A DNA stretch of 64,000 nucleotides from Bordetella parapertussis (GCA_945866125.1 CAMBFZ010000001.1:186001-250000), one strand, 5' to 3'; positions 54,152 through 63,530 are shown, counted from the first letter of the stretch. The notes: a model not told the origin generated them from the sequence alone. A program made the numbers and translations.

Positions 54152-54155
54152 TTAC

Positions 54156-54179
54156 TTGCCTCACCCTTGGGTGAGGCAA
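54156..54179 (+). terminator. Perfect hairpin after rpsU
   Basis: Arms TTGCCTCACCC and GGGTGAGGCAA are fully complementary around a TT apex, 4 nt after the rpsU stop. Without a T-run it is more likely an attenuator or message stabiliser than a full terminator. Confidence 0.75.
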
Positions 54180-54186
54180 TGAATGC

Positions 54187-54229
54187 AAACCCGCTCCGGC
54201 AAACGTCCGCAGCGGGTTTTGGCGTTTTT
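54187..54229 (+). terminator. Second hairpin with T-run after rpsU
   Basis: AAACCCGCT pairs with AGCGGGTTT across a 15-nt loop and is followed by GGCGTTTTT. It is a plausible intrinsic terminator that would let rpsU be expressed above dnaG and rpoD. Confidence 0.75.
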
Positions 54230-54258
54230 ATATGGCTACTAATTATCTGGAGAAAATG

Positions 54259-54708
54259 ATGACCCTCAAAGAGCAGATTACCGAAGACATGAAAGCGGCG
54301 ATGCGGGCAAAAGATGTCGCCCGTCTGGCAACCATTCGACTCCTCACGGCAGCCATCAAGCAAAAAGAAGTGGATGAGCGCATTGAGGTGACCGACGATC
54401 ATGTGCTCGCCATCATTGAAAAAATGATCAAGCAGCGCAAAGATTCGATTACGCAGTTTGAGGCCGGTGCGCGTCAGGATCTGGCCGATATTGAAAAAGG
54501 CGAGCTGGCGATTTTGATCACCTATATGCCTGCTGCGCTATCGGACGCTGAAGTAGGCGCCGAAGTCGCCGCTGCTGTCGAGGCAACCGGTGCTGCCGGT
54601 CCACAAGATATGGGTAAAGTTATGGCGGTACTTAAATCTAAATTGTCTGGTCGCGCGGATATGACGGCGGTATCGGCTCTGGTAAAAGCGGCGCTGGTCA
54701 AGGCCTGA
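54259..54708 (+). CDS. GatB/YqeY-domain protein
   Basis: A 149-residue protein consisting of the YqeY/GatB C-terminal-like domain: LKEQITEDMKAAMRAKD, LATIRLLTAAIKQKEVDER and the Gln/Glu-rich middle, ending in a helical SALVKAALVKA tail. The domain in GatB binds tRNA; the free-standing form is of unknown role and commonly lies between rpsU and dnaG. ATG 54259 has TGGAGA at a good distance. Confidence 0.92.
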   Translation: MTLKEQITEDMKAAMRAKDVARLATIRLLTAAIKQKEVDERIEVTDDHVLAIIEKMIKQRKDSITQFEAGARQDLADIEKGELAILITYMPAALSDAEVGAEVAAAVEATGAAGPQDMGKVMAVLKSKLSGRADMTAVSALVKAALVKA

Positions 54709-54730
54709 TCCACGCTGTAATCAACTTGTC

Positions 54731-56524
54731 GTGATCCCGCAAAGCTTTATTCAAGACCTGCTCAATCGCGTTGATATTGTCGACGTGGTGGGTCGGTACG
54801 TGCAGCTCAAAAAGGGCGGGGCAAATTTCGGTGGCCTGTGTCCCTTTCATAATGAAAAATCGCCCAGCTTCACGGTGAGTCCAACCAAGCAGTTTTATCA
54901 TTGCTTTGGGTGTGGCGCGCATGGGACGGCGATTGGTTTTTTGATGGAATATTCCGGCGTCGGTTTTGTCGATGCGGTGAAAGATCTGGCGCAAGGTGTG
55001 GGCATGACGGTGCCGGAAGAAGAAGACCGTTTACTGCCTGCGCAGCGCGCCGAATTACAATCAAAAAGCATGGCGCTGTCCGAGGCAATGACAGTGGCCT
55101 GCGATTACTACCGTTTGCAATTGCGCTCGGCATCGAATGCGATTGATTACTTGAAAACACGCGGCTTATCGGGTGAGATCGCAGCCAAGTTTTGGATCGG
55201 TTTTGCGCCCGATGGTTGGGATAATCTCAAAGCAGTTTTTCCTGATTATGAAGCGGGCGCGCTGGTTGAGGCCGGGCTGGTGATTGACCGCAGCGAGGAA
55301 GATGGTGGTAACCGTAAACGCTATGATCGTTTCCGTGATCGCATCATGTTCCCGATTCGAAATAGCAAGGGGCAGGTGATCGGATTTGGCGGTCGCGTGA
55401 TGGACAAGGGGGAGCCCAAATACCTCAATTCGCCCGAGACGCCGCTGTTTCAAAAAGGCAGCGAGCTGTATGGTTTGTTTGAAGCGCGGCAGGCCATTCG
55501 TGATAAAGGTTATGTGCTGGTTACCGAGGGCTATATGGACGTCGTCGCTTTGGCGCAATTTGGTTTTGCGCAAGCCGTGGCAACGCTGGGCACAGCTTGC
55601 ACGCCCGTGCATGTACAAAAACTACTGCGGCAGACCGACCATGTGATTTTTAGTTTTGACGGAGACAAAGCCGGTCAGCGTGCCGCGCGCCGTGCACTCG
55701 AGGCGTGCCTGCCGCATGCGTCTGATAACAAGACATTAAAATTTTTATTTCTGCCCACTGAGCACGACCCCGATAGTTACATTCGTCAATTTGGCACGGA
55801 GGCGTTTGAAAAGATGGTGCATGACGCGATGCCGTTGTCGCAGTTTTTATTGAACGAAGTCAGCAGCCCCCAAGATCTGACGACGGCCGAGGGGCGTGCG
55901 CGTGCGCAATACGACGCCAAGCCCTTGTTGCAGGCGATGCCACCTTCGGCTTTACGTCTTCAGTTGTTGCGGCAGTTGGCGCAGGTAACCCAAAGTACGG
56001 TGCAGGAAATGGAAGCACTGTTCGAGTTGGCCAAGCCGGTTTCGCGCGCCCGAGCTGCCGTGCCGGCCATCAAGCGTCGGCCGCCGGTGGAATTGGAGCG
56101 CCAGATTTTGCGTTTGTTGGTGGCGCATCCGGTTCTGGCGGCCGATCTTGACGAGGCTGCACTCTTAGCAATTTGCTGGTCAGCGCCGGATGGCGGGGTG
56201 TTGTTGCGCCAACTGGTGGCGACGATCGGCGTAACGGCAGGTCAGGCCAGTTTTGCCTCCGTCGCCGAAATGTTGCGCAACCAGGATGCCGATTTTGATG
56301 AGATTGTGGCTGAAATTGCTGCCCAATCTGAATCCGATGTCGATTATGCAAGGCTTGAGCTGGCCGGTGCGGTGCGACAGACCACCATGAAAATGCTCAA
56401 AGCCGAACAGGAGCAACTGGCCGCAGAAGGGCTCGCGTCGGAGAGTGCGCGGGTGCGTTATCGGGAAATTAATAGTCAGATGGATCGGCTGCGCGCTTTG
56501 GCTGAAAAAGAAGCGGCTTCATGA
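54731..56524 (+). CDS. dnaG: DNA primase DnaG
   Basis: Synthesises RNA primers for replication. The N-terminal zinc domain shows CPFHNEKSPSF and YHCFGCGAHG. The TOPRIM core has VTEGYMDVVALAQFG and FSFDGDKAGQRAA with the catalytic acidic residues. The C-terminal helicase-interaction domain (about 440-597) is less conserved. The GTG start 22 nt after yqeY gives the normal N-terminus IPQSFIQDLLNRVDIVDVV. The 597-residue length is typical. Confidence 0.97.
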   Translation: MIPQSFIQDLLNRVDIVDVVGRYVQLKKGGANFGGLCPFHNEKSPSFTVSPTKQFYHCFGCGAHGTAIGFLMEYSGVGFVDAVKDLAQGVGMTVPEEEDRLLPAQRAELQSKSMALSEAMTVACDYYRLQLRSASNAIDYLKTRGLSGEIAAKFWIGFAPDGWDNLKAVFPDYEAGALVEAGLVIDRSEEDGGNRKRYDRFRDRIMFPIRNSKGQVIGFGGRVMDKGEPKYLNSPETPLFQKGSELYGLFEARQAIRDKGYVLVTEGYMDVVALAQFGFAQAVATLGTACTPVHVQKLLRQTDHVIFSFDGDKAGQRAARRALEACLPHASDNKTLKFLFLPTEHDPDSYIRQFGTEAFEKMVHDAMPLSQFLLNEVSSPQDLTTAEGRARAQYDAKPLLQAMPPSALRLQLLRQLAQVTQSTVQEMEALFELAKPVSRARAAVPAIKRRPPVELERQILRLLVAHPVLAADLDEAALLAICWSAPDGGVLLRQLVATIGVTAGQASFASVAEMLRNQDADFDEIVAEIAAQSESDVDYARLELAGAVRQTTMKMLKAEQEQLAAEGLASESARVRYREINSQMDRLRALAEKEAAS

Positions 56525-56793
56525 TCTATCTTCAATGTGGCGGGCAGTAACGGTGCTGGAAAGACAGTGCCCTATGCTATACTGTAGGGCTTTTGAATCA
56601 AGGCGTTACAGAGTTTTACTCTACGTTTTACCTGAGCTTTACTGAGTTAATCTTGCTGGATACGCAGGCCACGACACGAAGCAGAATATTCCGGCACATC
56701 GCTGTCCGGTCTGCTCGATTGCTGAAATAGCAGCACCGGCTAGCACTCCAGTTTCCTGAGCAGCATTGGCAACCCCATTTGGTGGATGGACCT

Positions 56794-59514
56794 ATGGCGA
56801 ACGCAAAACAAAAACCCGTTAAAACTTCTGCAACCAAGGCAAAAACTGTAAAGACAGTGGCTGCGCGCGCGCCGGTAAAAACGGTCAAGGCGGTAGCAAA
56901 AGTCGCGACCAAGAAAACGGCGGTTAAACCGGCAGCAAAAGCTGCCGTAAAAACTACTGTGAAATCGACAGCAAAGCCGGCTGCAAAACCCGCTTTAAAA
57001 CCTGCCGTAAAAGCAGTGGCGAAGACGGCTGCAAAATCAGCCGTAAAACTTAAAGTGACGACAGTGACAAAGTCATCGAACAAAGCGACCAGCAAAGTGG
57101 TCTCAAAGACCAGCAAGGCTATTGCCACGCCGGTGCCTAAAAATCCGGTCAAGGCAAGTAGCGTTGCGAAAAAAGCGGTGGCAAAAACTGAGCGTAAGCC
57201 AGCCAAGCCAGCCGTCGCCCCAACGAAAGTCCCCGCAACGAAAGCTTCTGTGACAACCAGGAAATCTGAACCTAAAGTAGTAGCAGCACCAAAAGCAGTG
57301 AAGCCAGCAAAAAAAGCAGCACCGGTGAGCGCGCCTGTCCCGCCAAAGGTGGAGTTGAAATCCGATCATAAATTGATGTCGGTGAAGCAGACGACCGATG
57401 CCGCAACGTTGGCTGCCATTGATACGTCTGGGTATATTTTGCCCGGTGTCAAAGTACCAGGTCGCCGTGGTCGCAAGCCGCGTGAATTCCAGCCGGAAAA
57501 TGAAGAAGTCGCAGCACTCAACGCGGTTGAACGTGCCGAGTTGAAGGCAGCGGACAAGGCCAAAGCCAAAGACCGCAAAGCTAAAGAAAAGCAATTTCTC
57601 AAAGATGCGTTTTCTTCCGACTCGGAGGCAAGCGAAGAAGATCTCGAACGGCGTCGTCAAAAGCTCAAGACGCTGATCAAGCTTGGTAAAGAGCGTGGGT
57701 TTCTGACGCATTCCGAAATCAATGACCACCTCCCGGAAAATATTGTTGATCCGGAAGCGATCGAAGGCATCATCGGCACGTTCAACGACATGGGTATTGC
57801 TGTCTATGACCACGCGCCTGATGCGGAGTCGCTGCTGTTGTCGGATAACGTGGCCACGGTTGCTAATGACGATGATGCTGACGCAGCTGCTGAAGCGGCG
57901 CTGCAGACGGTGGATTCAGATTTCGGCCGCACCACTGACCCCGTCCGTATGTACATGCGTGAGATGGGTTCGGTTGAGCTGCTCACCCGCGAGGGCGAGA
58001 TCGAAATCGCCAAGCGTATTGAGGGTGGCCTGAAAGACATGATTCAGGCGATCTCGGCGTGTCCGATGACGATCTCCGAAATCCTTGCGGCTGCTGAGCG
58101 TATTTCCAAAGATGAATCCAAGATCGACGAAATTGTCGACGGATTGGTTGATCCTAACGCTTCCGAGCTTGATCTGACACCGGCGCCCGTTGTCATGGCC
58201 GCCGCCGAAGAAGAAGACGAAGAAGACGAGGATGAGGAAGAAGAGGAAGAAGACGGCAACGTCAACGGCGGTGCCGCTGGTTTTTCGGCTGAGCAGCTTG
58301 AACAGTTGAAGCGGGATTCGCTGGCCAAATTTGCGATCATCTCGACGCAGTTCGACAAGATGCGCAAGGCCTACGAAAAAGAAGGCTACAACTCCAAGCC
58401 CTACGCCAAGGCGCAGGAGGCCATTACGGCAGAGTTGATGGGGTTTCGCTTTACCGCTAAGGTCGTCGAAAAACTGTGCGACACCTTGCGTGGCCAGGTT
58501 GATGAGGTGCGCCATATCGAGAAGCAGATTTTGGATGTGGTGGTCAACAAATGCGGTATGCCACGTTCACACTTCATCAAGGTTTTCCCGGGCAACGAAA
58601 CTAATCTGAAATGGATCGATGGCGAAGTTGCTGCCACCAGCACTTACAGCACGGTGCTGGCGCGTAATGTGCCAACCGTGAAAGAGCTTCAGCAAAAGCT
58701 ACTGGATTTGCAATCGCGCGTGGTATTGCCCTTGCCTGACCTGCGCAACATCAATAAAAAGATGTCAGCTGGTGAGATGAAGGCGCGCAAAGCGAAGCGC
58801 GAAATGACGGAGGCTAACTTGCGTCTGGTGATTTCGATCGCCAAGAAATACACCAACCGCGGTTTGCAATTCCTTGATCTGATCCAGGAAGGCAATATCG
58901 GTTTGATGAAGGCGGTGGATAAATTCGAATACCGTCGTGGCTATAAGTTTTCGACCTATGCGACCTGGTGGATTCGTCAAGCCATTACCCGCTCAATCGC
59001 CGATCAGGCGCGCACGATTCGTATTCCCGTGCACATGATCGAAACGATCAACAAGATGAACCGTATCTCACGGCAAATTTTGCAAGAGACTGGTGCTGAG
59101 CCGGATCCGGCGACGCTGGCGATCAAGATGGAAATGCCGGAAGATAAAATCCGCAAGATCATGAAGATTGCGAAAGAGCCGATCTCGATGGAAACGCCGA
59201 TCGGTGACGACGACGATTCTCATTTAGGCGACTTCATCGAAGATAACAACACGCTGGCGCCAGCGGATGCAGCTTTACATGCGTCGATGCGTGGCGTGGT
59301 CAAGGATGTGCTTGATTCCTTGACGCCACGCGAGGCAAAAGTACTGCGCATGCGGTTTGGTATTGAAATGTCGACTGACCATACGCTCGAAGAAGTGGGT
59401 AAGCAATTTGATGTCACCCGCGAGCGCATTCGTCAAATCGAAGCCAAGGCCTTGCGCAAATTACGTCACCCATCGCGGTCCGATAAGCTGAAGAGTTTCC
59501 TCGAAGGCGGTTAA
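56794..59514 (+). CDS. rpoD: RNA polymerase primary sigma factor RpoD (extended N-terminus)
   Basis: Primary sigma factor. Residues about 1-190 are a Lys/Ala/Pro/Val-rich tail of repeated KPA/AVKT-type units, resembling histone H1 or AlgP and not part of classical sigma. Region 1.1 (about 275-340, KLIKLGKERGFLTHSEIND), region 1.2 (TDPVRMYMREMG), a non-essential insert with an Asp/Glu run (EEEDEEDEDEEEEEED), region 2 (FSTYATWWIRQAITRS) and region 4 (LTPREAKVLRMRFGI, VTRERIRQIEAKALRKLRHP) follow in order. About 906 residues is long even for Burkholderiales. ATG 56794 is preferred to TTG 56779. Confidence 0.96.
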   Translation: MANAKQKPVKTSATKAKTVKTVAARAPVKTVKAVAKVATKKTAVKPAAKAAVKTTVKSTAKPAAKPALKPAVKAVAKTAAKSAVKLKVTTVTKSSNKATSKVVSKTSKAIATPVPKNPVKASSVAKKAVAKTERKPAKPAVAPTKVPATKASVTTRKSEPKVVAAPKAVKPAKKAAPVSAPVPPKVELKSDHKLMSVKQTTDAATLAAIDTSGYILPGVKVPGRRGRKPREFQPENEEVAALNAVERAELKAADKAKAKDRKAKEKQFLKDAFSSDSEASEEDLERRRQKLKTLIKLGKERGFLTHSEINDHLPENIVDPEAIEGIIGTFNDMGIAVYDHAPDAESLLLSDNVATVANDDDADAAAEAALQTVDSDFGRTTDPVRMYMREMGSVELLTREGEIEIAKRIEGGLKDMIQAISACPMTISEILAAAERISKDESKIDEIVDGLVDPNASELDLTPAPVVMAAAEEEDEEDEDEEEEEEDGNVNGGAAGFSAEQLEQLKRDSLAKFAIISTQFDKMRKAYEKEGYNSKPYAKAQEAITAELMGFRFTAKVVEKLCDTLRGQVDEVRHIEKQILDVVVNKCGMPRSHFIKVFPGNETNLKWIDGEVAATSTYSTVLARNVPTVKELQQKLLDLQSRVVLPLPDLRNINKKMSAGEMKARKAKREMTEANLRLVISIAKKYTNRGLQFLDLIQEGNIGLMKAVDKFEYRRGYKFSTYATWWIRQAITRSIADQARTIRIPVHMIETINKMNRISRQILQETGAEPDPATLAIKMEMPEDKIRKIMKIAKEPISMETPIGDDDDSHLGDFIEDNNTLAPADAALHASMRGVVKDVLDSLTPREAKVLRMRFGIEMSTDHTLEEVGKQFDVTRERIRQIEAKALRKLRHPSRSDKLKSFLEGG

Positions 59515-59527
59515 AACATCAGGCCAG

Positions 59528-59566
59528 ACTGTTGCGGCGAGGGTCACAGGCTCTCGCCGCAACAGT
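59528..59566 (+). terminator. Strong hairpin after rpoD
   Basis: Arms ACTGTTGCGGCGAG and CTCGCCGCAACAGT are perfectly complementary, extendable by two pairs, around a short loop 13 nt after the rpoD stop. No T-run follows, so termination may be incomplete. Confidence 0.8.
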
Positions 59567-59608
59567 GTTTCCGCGCTAAAATTCATACCCTGTTTTCGCA
59601 GTAAGACT

Positions 59609-59687
<79 letters not shown>

Positions 59688-59696
59688 GAACAAAGC

Positions 59697-59728
59697 AAAA
59701 AGGCTTACGTTTTTACGTAAGCCTTTTT
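59697..59728. terminator. Bidirectional terminator after tRNA-Ile2
   Basis: Arms AAAAAGGCTTACGT and ACGTAAGCCTTTTT are fully complementary around TTTT, with A and T tracts on the two sides. It can end transcription from both the tRNA and any minus-strand message. Confidence 0.92.
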
Positions 59729-59874
59729 GCATTTCGACGGATGCCTGCCTTGGTCAGGTCAAGCGCATCGGTCACAGTTTCTATTCGCTCCTCCCCACAA
59801 GGCAATCAAGCATCATCATCCCGGCAGATGATGGTGTGGCAACAGCCAAGTGAGATGGCAATGAATGCAGATGA

Positions 59875-61242
59875 TCACAAAATCTCCGCTGGATAATTCA
59901 CCGAGTGGCTCAGTTTGATAATCTCATCCTTTAAACCCAACTGCGCCATTTGGTAGATGACGATGTCGGTCACATCAGCCGGTAGCAACGGCACGTCGAC
60001 GGGTCCGTAAAGTGCTATTGCGACCTTCGCTCCTTTTATTGCCTGGCTGAGTTGGATGGTTTTCGCTAGTTCGAGATAGATTCTGTTTAGCTGTGTCTGA
60101 GAGGTGATTTTGTTCGATCTTAGGCTAAGGACACCAAGGGTCGAATTGACCTCTAATGCGCCGGCTAGTGCTCCTGCGCCCACATCGTTGATCAGATTGT
60201 AATTAAGCACCAGCGATCTCAGGAATTGATTACGCTTTAATCCGTTGGCAATAGCGATGGCGCCGGCGTCATCAATCGAGTTCAAGCTGAGATTCAATTC
60301 GCGCAGGGAGATATTCCATGGGAGTGCATTCGCCAAGTTTATGGCGCCCTCATTACTGATTCCATTGCAGGTTAAATTGAGAATGCACAGCGTGCTCCTA
60401 GCTGTTAATGTATCAGCGAAAGCGCGCGCGCCCTTATCGCCAATTGTATTTAGACGAAGATTAAGGCTTGTGAGTGCCGGGTTATTTTTTAATGCGCTGG
60501 CTAGTGATATGGCACCTTCAAAGCCGATCTTATTGAAGGCAAGGTTGAGCGTGCGCAGCGATGTATTGATTTTTAATGCATCAGCAAGTGCTGCTGCGCC
60601 TTGCGCATTAATCCCACAGTGGCTTAGATCAGCAGCCAAAAGTTGGTTGTTGACTTTCAATATTTTTGCGAATGCCACTGCTCCATCATCACCGATCTGG
60701 TGGCGATCAATTTTGAGTGACAACACGCCCACAGGTGAGGTGGCCAACCAGGCAAACAATACCTCAAAGTCGACCCCCGGTTTTGCCTTGAAACACCCGT
60801 CGTTTCGAATGGACTGTTCATGAAAATCCTGCCATTTCGGATTGCTGGGTTGGGTAGCTGTACTACCGAAAAAAAGTAGTGCATTCAATAAGGGCTCCAC
60901 TGGTAAGTTAGGCGACGACATGACAATTTGATGGGTAGATTCACCGTCAATTACCGCACTTATTGTTCTATCATTTTCATGATTTTTATTTTCTGTTCGC
61001 TCTTCGGATGAGTTGAGTAAAAAATTACGATCACTAGAGGGGGTAGGCGATCGTAGGGTTGGTGGATTCCCTGCGTCGGTGGTTATTTGCAGAACACCAC
61101 GGTTGGTGTTTGGTGTGCTCGTTGCATCACTTACGGTGAGGCGAGCTGATAAATTAGAATTAGAAATAGTATGCCTCTTTAAGTTTAGCCAGAAGAGGAA
61201 TTCGGTAGCTTTGCAGAATGTTGAGTTCCAGGTATTTGGCAA
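59875..61242 (-). CDS. Leucine-rich repeat protein, ribonuclease-inhibitor type
   Basis: A 455-codon frame with about eight 28-residue LRR units (about residues 170-395) of the RI/NLR type, each reading like SLRTLNLAFNKIGFEGAISLASAL. The N-terminal 110 residues are Ser/Thr/Asn-rich and disordered-looking, and about 60 C-terminal residues are helical. No signal peptide is seen. The only start at the 5' end is TTG 61242 without a clear ribosome-binding site; the first ATG is at 60921 and would drop the Ser/Thr-rich leader. Similar repeats occur in secreted effectors of other bacteria, but no secretion gene is nearby. Confidence 0.75.
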   Translation of the reverse strand: MPNTWNSTFCKATEFLFWLNLKRHTISNSNLSARLTVSDATSTPNTNRGVLQITTDAGNPPTLRSPTPSSDRNFLLNSSEERTENKNHENDRTISAVIDGESTHQIVMSSPNLPVEPLLNALLFFGSTATQPSNPKWQDFHEQSIRNDGCFKAKPGVDFEVLFAWLATSPVGVLSLKIDRHQIGDDGAVAFAKILKVNNQLLAADLSHCGINAQGAAALADALKINTSLRTLNLAFNKIGFEGAISLASALKNNPALTSLNLRLNTIGDKGARAFADTLTARSTLCILNLTCNGISNEGAINLANALPWNISLRELNLSLNSIDDAGAIAIANGLKRNQFLRSLVLNYNLINDVGAGALAGALEVNSTLGVLSLRSNKITSQTQLNRIYLELAKTIQLSQAIKGAKVAIALYGPVDVPLLPADVTDIVIYQMAQLGLKDEIIKLSHSVNYPAEIL

Positions 61243-61681
61243 AGAAGATTACTTAAATTTGACTGGGCCAATTGATCCGAAGTCGAATATCTTAAGAATA
61301 TTTAAGTGCATTTATTTCGCCCAAAATTTTGGGCGATTATTTTTTTAAGACTATTTCTAATGTGGGCGCGTGGCGCGTCGGGTTTTTCGATTTGACTTGA
61401 AGTTTGAATGCGGCACGAAATAGTTCGCCTCCCTATCTGATGGTTGATCAATTCCCTTAGGTCGTGATCACGCTGCACTATATCCCTGCACTATCCTTTA
61501 ATCTGAAAAAAGTCCCACAACCACTGATTGGCTATCTCGCCACAGTGATGTACTAAGTACATCAAAACTGATGGTTCTTTTAAATTCCGATGATAAAACT
61601 GAGGCTGCCAATGAAATACAAATTGGCGCAGACGGGCATACAGCGCCGCTGTTTCATCCATCAGTAAGGAGGAGGCCAATC
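61243..61681. promoter_or_regulatory. Regulatory region upstream of xoxF
   Basis: About 440 nt between divergent genes. It contains a 17-bp palindrome, a near-direct repeat of GCACTAT at about 61474-61495, and a superb AAGGAGGAGG ribosome-binding site before xoxF. A minus-strand 62-codon frame (61491-61679) crosses it and is treated as doubtful. Confidence 0.5.
61547..61563. promoter_or_regulatory. 17-bp palindrome, possible operator
   Basis: GATGTACT-A-AGTACATC is a perfect dyad 119 nt before the xoxF start. Its size and symmetry fit a dimeric regulator site; no regulator is assigned. Confidence 0.5.
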
Positions 61682-63478
61682 ATGAAAATAAACAGACTAC
61701 TTGGATTAGGTGTTATAGCCGCCGTCCTGTTCTCAGAGACCGCTATTGCGAATGAAGAATTAACCAAATTGAGTGCAAATCCATCTAACTGGGCAATGCA
61801 GGCAGGTGATTTCGCAAACCATCGCTACAGCGAGCTGAATCAAGTCAACAAGGGAAATGTCAAAAAACTGAAGGTCGCCTGGATGATGTCGACCGGCGTA
61901 TTGCGTGGTCATGAGGGCTCGCCACTGGTGATTGGAAACACCATGTACTTGCACAGCGCCTTTCCAAACAAAGTTTTCGCGGTTGATCTCGCTACACAAG
62001 AAATCAAATGGCGATTTGAACCGAAACAAGATAGTGCCGTGATCGCTCAAATGTGCTGCGACACGGTTAACCGCGGTTTGGCTTATGCCGAAGGTAAAGT
62101 CTTCCTGCAGCAGGCCGACAGCACCTTGGTTGCCCTGAGCGCGGATACCGGAAAAATTGTTTGGAGCGTTAAAAACGGTGATGCGAAGCTCGGCGCAGTG
62201 AATACGAACGCGCCACATATATTTGGTGACAAAGTCATCACTGGCATTTCGGGTGGCGAGTGGGGTGTGCGTGGCTATATCAGCGCCTACGCGCTTTCGG
62301 ACGGCAAACTCATCTGGCGTGGCTATAGCGTAGGCCCCGATTCAGAGATGCTGATCGACCCGGCTGTCACCACGACTTGGTCTGACGGCCGGGTCATGCC
62401 AGTGGGCAAAGATTCGTCGTTGAAGACTTGGAAAGCAGATCAGTGGAAGATCGGTGGCGGCACGACATGGGGATGGTACAGCTGGGACAAAGCAAGCAAT
62501 TTGCTGTACTACGGCAGTGGTAACCCTTCAACCTGGAATCCAGCGCAGCGCCCCGGTGATAACAAATGGTCGATGGCGATCTGGGCTCGCGATCTCGACA
62601 CTGGCAAGGTCAAGTGGGTGTACCAGATGACCCCATTCGACCAATGGGATTTCGACGGCATCAACGAAATGATTTTGGCAGATATTCAGCACAAGGGAAA
62701 ACTGCGCAAAGCGTTGGTGCACTTTGACCGTAATGGTTTTGCTTACACATTGGACCGTGTTACCGGCGAATTGCTCGTGGCCGAGAAGTTTGATCCTGCG
62801 GTGAACTGGGCCACGCATGTCGACATGAAGAGCGGTCGTCCGCAGGTTGATCCGCGCTATTCGACAGCGATCAATGGACCCGATGTTGATACGAAGGGAG
62901 TTTGTCCCGCAGCACTAGGCTCAAAGGACCAGCAGCCGGCTGCATTTAATCCAAAGACCGGGTTGTTTTATGTGCCGACCAATCATGTCTGCATGAACTA
63001 TGAGCCTTTCAAAGTGGAGTATGTCGCTGGCCAGCCTTATGTGGGCGCAACGTTGTCAATGTTTCCGGCGCCGAACAGTCATGGAGGCATGGGTAACTTC
63101 ATTGCGTGGGATGCGGGTACTGGAAAAATTGTCTGGTCTAAACCAGAGAAATTTTCTGTCTGGTCCGGTGCGCTGGCTACTGCTGGCGACCTTGTGTTCT
63201 ACGGGACACTCGAGGGCTATCTGAAGGCTGTCGATTTGAACGGCAAAGAGCTCTTCAAATTCAAAACCCCATCCGGCATCATCGGGAATGTATTTACCTA
63301 TATGCACGCGGGAAAACAATATGTCGGCGTGTTTTCGGGAATCGGTGGTTGGGCCGGGATAGGTATGGCCGCTGGACTTGAAAAAGATAGCGATGGTCTA
63401 GGTGCCGTGGGCGGGTACAAAGAGCTCAAAAATTACACCGATCTTGGTGGAACGTTGACAGTCTTTACCCTGGAATAA
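61682..63478 (+). CDS. xoxF: PQQ-dependent methanol dehydrogenase, lanthanide type (XoxF)
   Basis: Periplasmic quinoprotein that oxidises methanol and other primary alcohols. A signal peptide ends near ETAIANEEL. The eight-bladed propeller shows the adjacent-cysteine disulfide Cys125-Cys126 (MCCDTVNRG), metal ligands Glu193 (GGEWGVRG) and Asn281 (GSGNPSTWNP), the catalytic Asp323 in FDQWDFDGINEM, and Asp325 two residues on, the extra acid that marks lanthanide-binding XoxF over calcium MxaF. 598 residues, normal size. AAGGAGG precedes the ATG. The cytochrome gene follows in the usual xoxFG order. Confidence 0.94.
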   Translation: MKINRLLGLGVIAAVLFSETAIANEELTKLSANPSNWAMQAGDFANHRYSELNQVNKGNVKKLKVAWMMSTGVLRGHEGSPLVIGNTMYLHSAFPNKVFAVDLATQEIKWRFEPKQDSAVIAQMCCDTVNRGLAYAEGKVFLQQADSTLVALSADTGKIVWSVKNGDAKLGAVNTNAPHIFGDKVITGISGGEWGVRGYISAYALSDGKLIWRGYSVGPDSEMLIDPAVTTTWSDGRVMPVGKDSSLKTWKADQWKIGGGTTWGWYSWDKASNLLYYGSGNPSTWNPAQRPGDNKWSMAIWARDLDTGKVKWVYQMTPFDQWDFDGINEMILADIQHKGKLRKALVHFDRNGFAYTLDRVTGELLVAEKFDPAVNWATHVDMKSGRPQVDPRYSTAINGPDVDTKGVCPAALGSKDQQPAAFNPKTGLFYVPTNHVCMNYEPFKVEYVAGQPYVGATLSMFPAPNSHGGMGNFIAWDAGTGKIVWSKPEKFSVWSGALATAGDLVFYGTLEGYLKAVDLNGKELFKFKTPSGIIGNVFTYMHAGKQYVGVFSGIGGWAGIGMAAGLEKDSDGLGAVGGYKELKNYTDLGGTLTVFTLE

Positions 63479-63484
63479 ATAGAC

Positions 63485-63530
63485 ATACTGTGAGAGCGGG
63501 CGTCCCAGCTTATAAGGGACGCCCCAGTAT
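63485..63530 (+). promoter_or_regulatory. Compound hairpin between xoxF and the cytochrome gene
   Basis: A perfect 9-bp inner stem (GGGCGTCCC / GGGACGCCC) is enclosed by an outer 6-bp stem (ATACTG / CAGTAT) with a one-sided 7-nt bulge. It starts 7 nt after the xoxF stop and probably sets message stability or partial termination so that XoxF exceeds its electron acceptor. Confidence 0.8.

Noticed and set aside
57103..57813. Minus-strand frames opposite the rpoD N-terminus
   Set aside because: They arise from the Lys/Ala codon repeats read backwards and give Phe/Val-rich nonsense.
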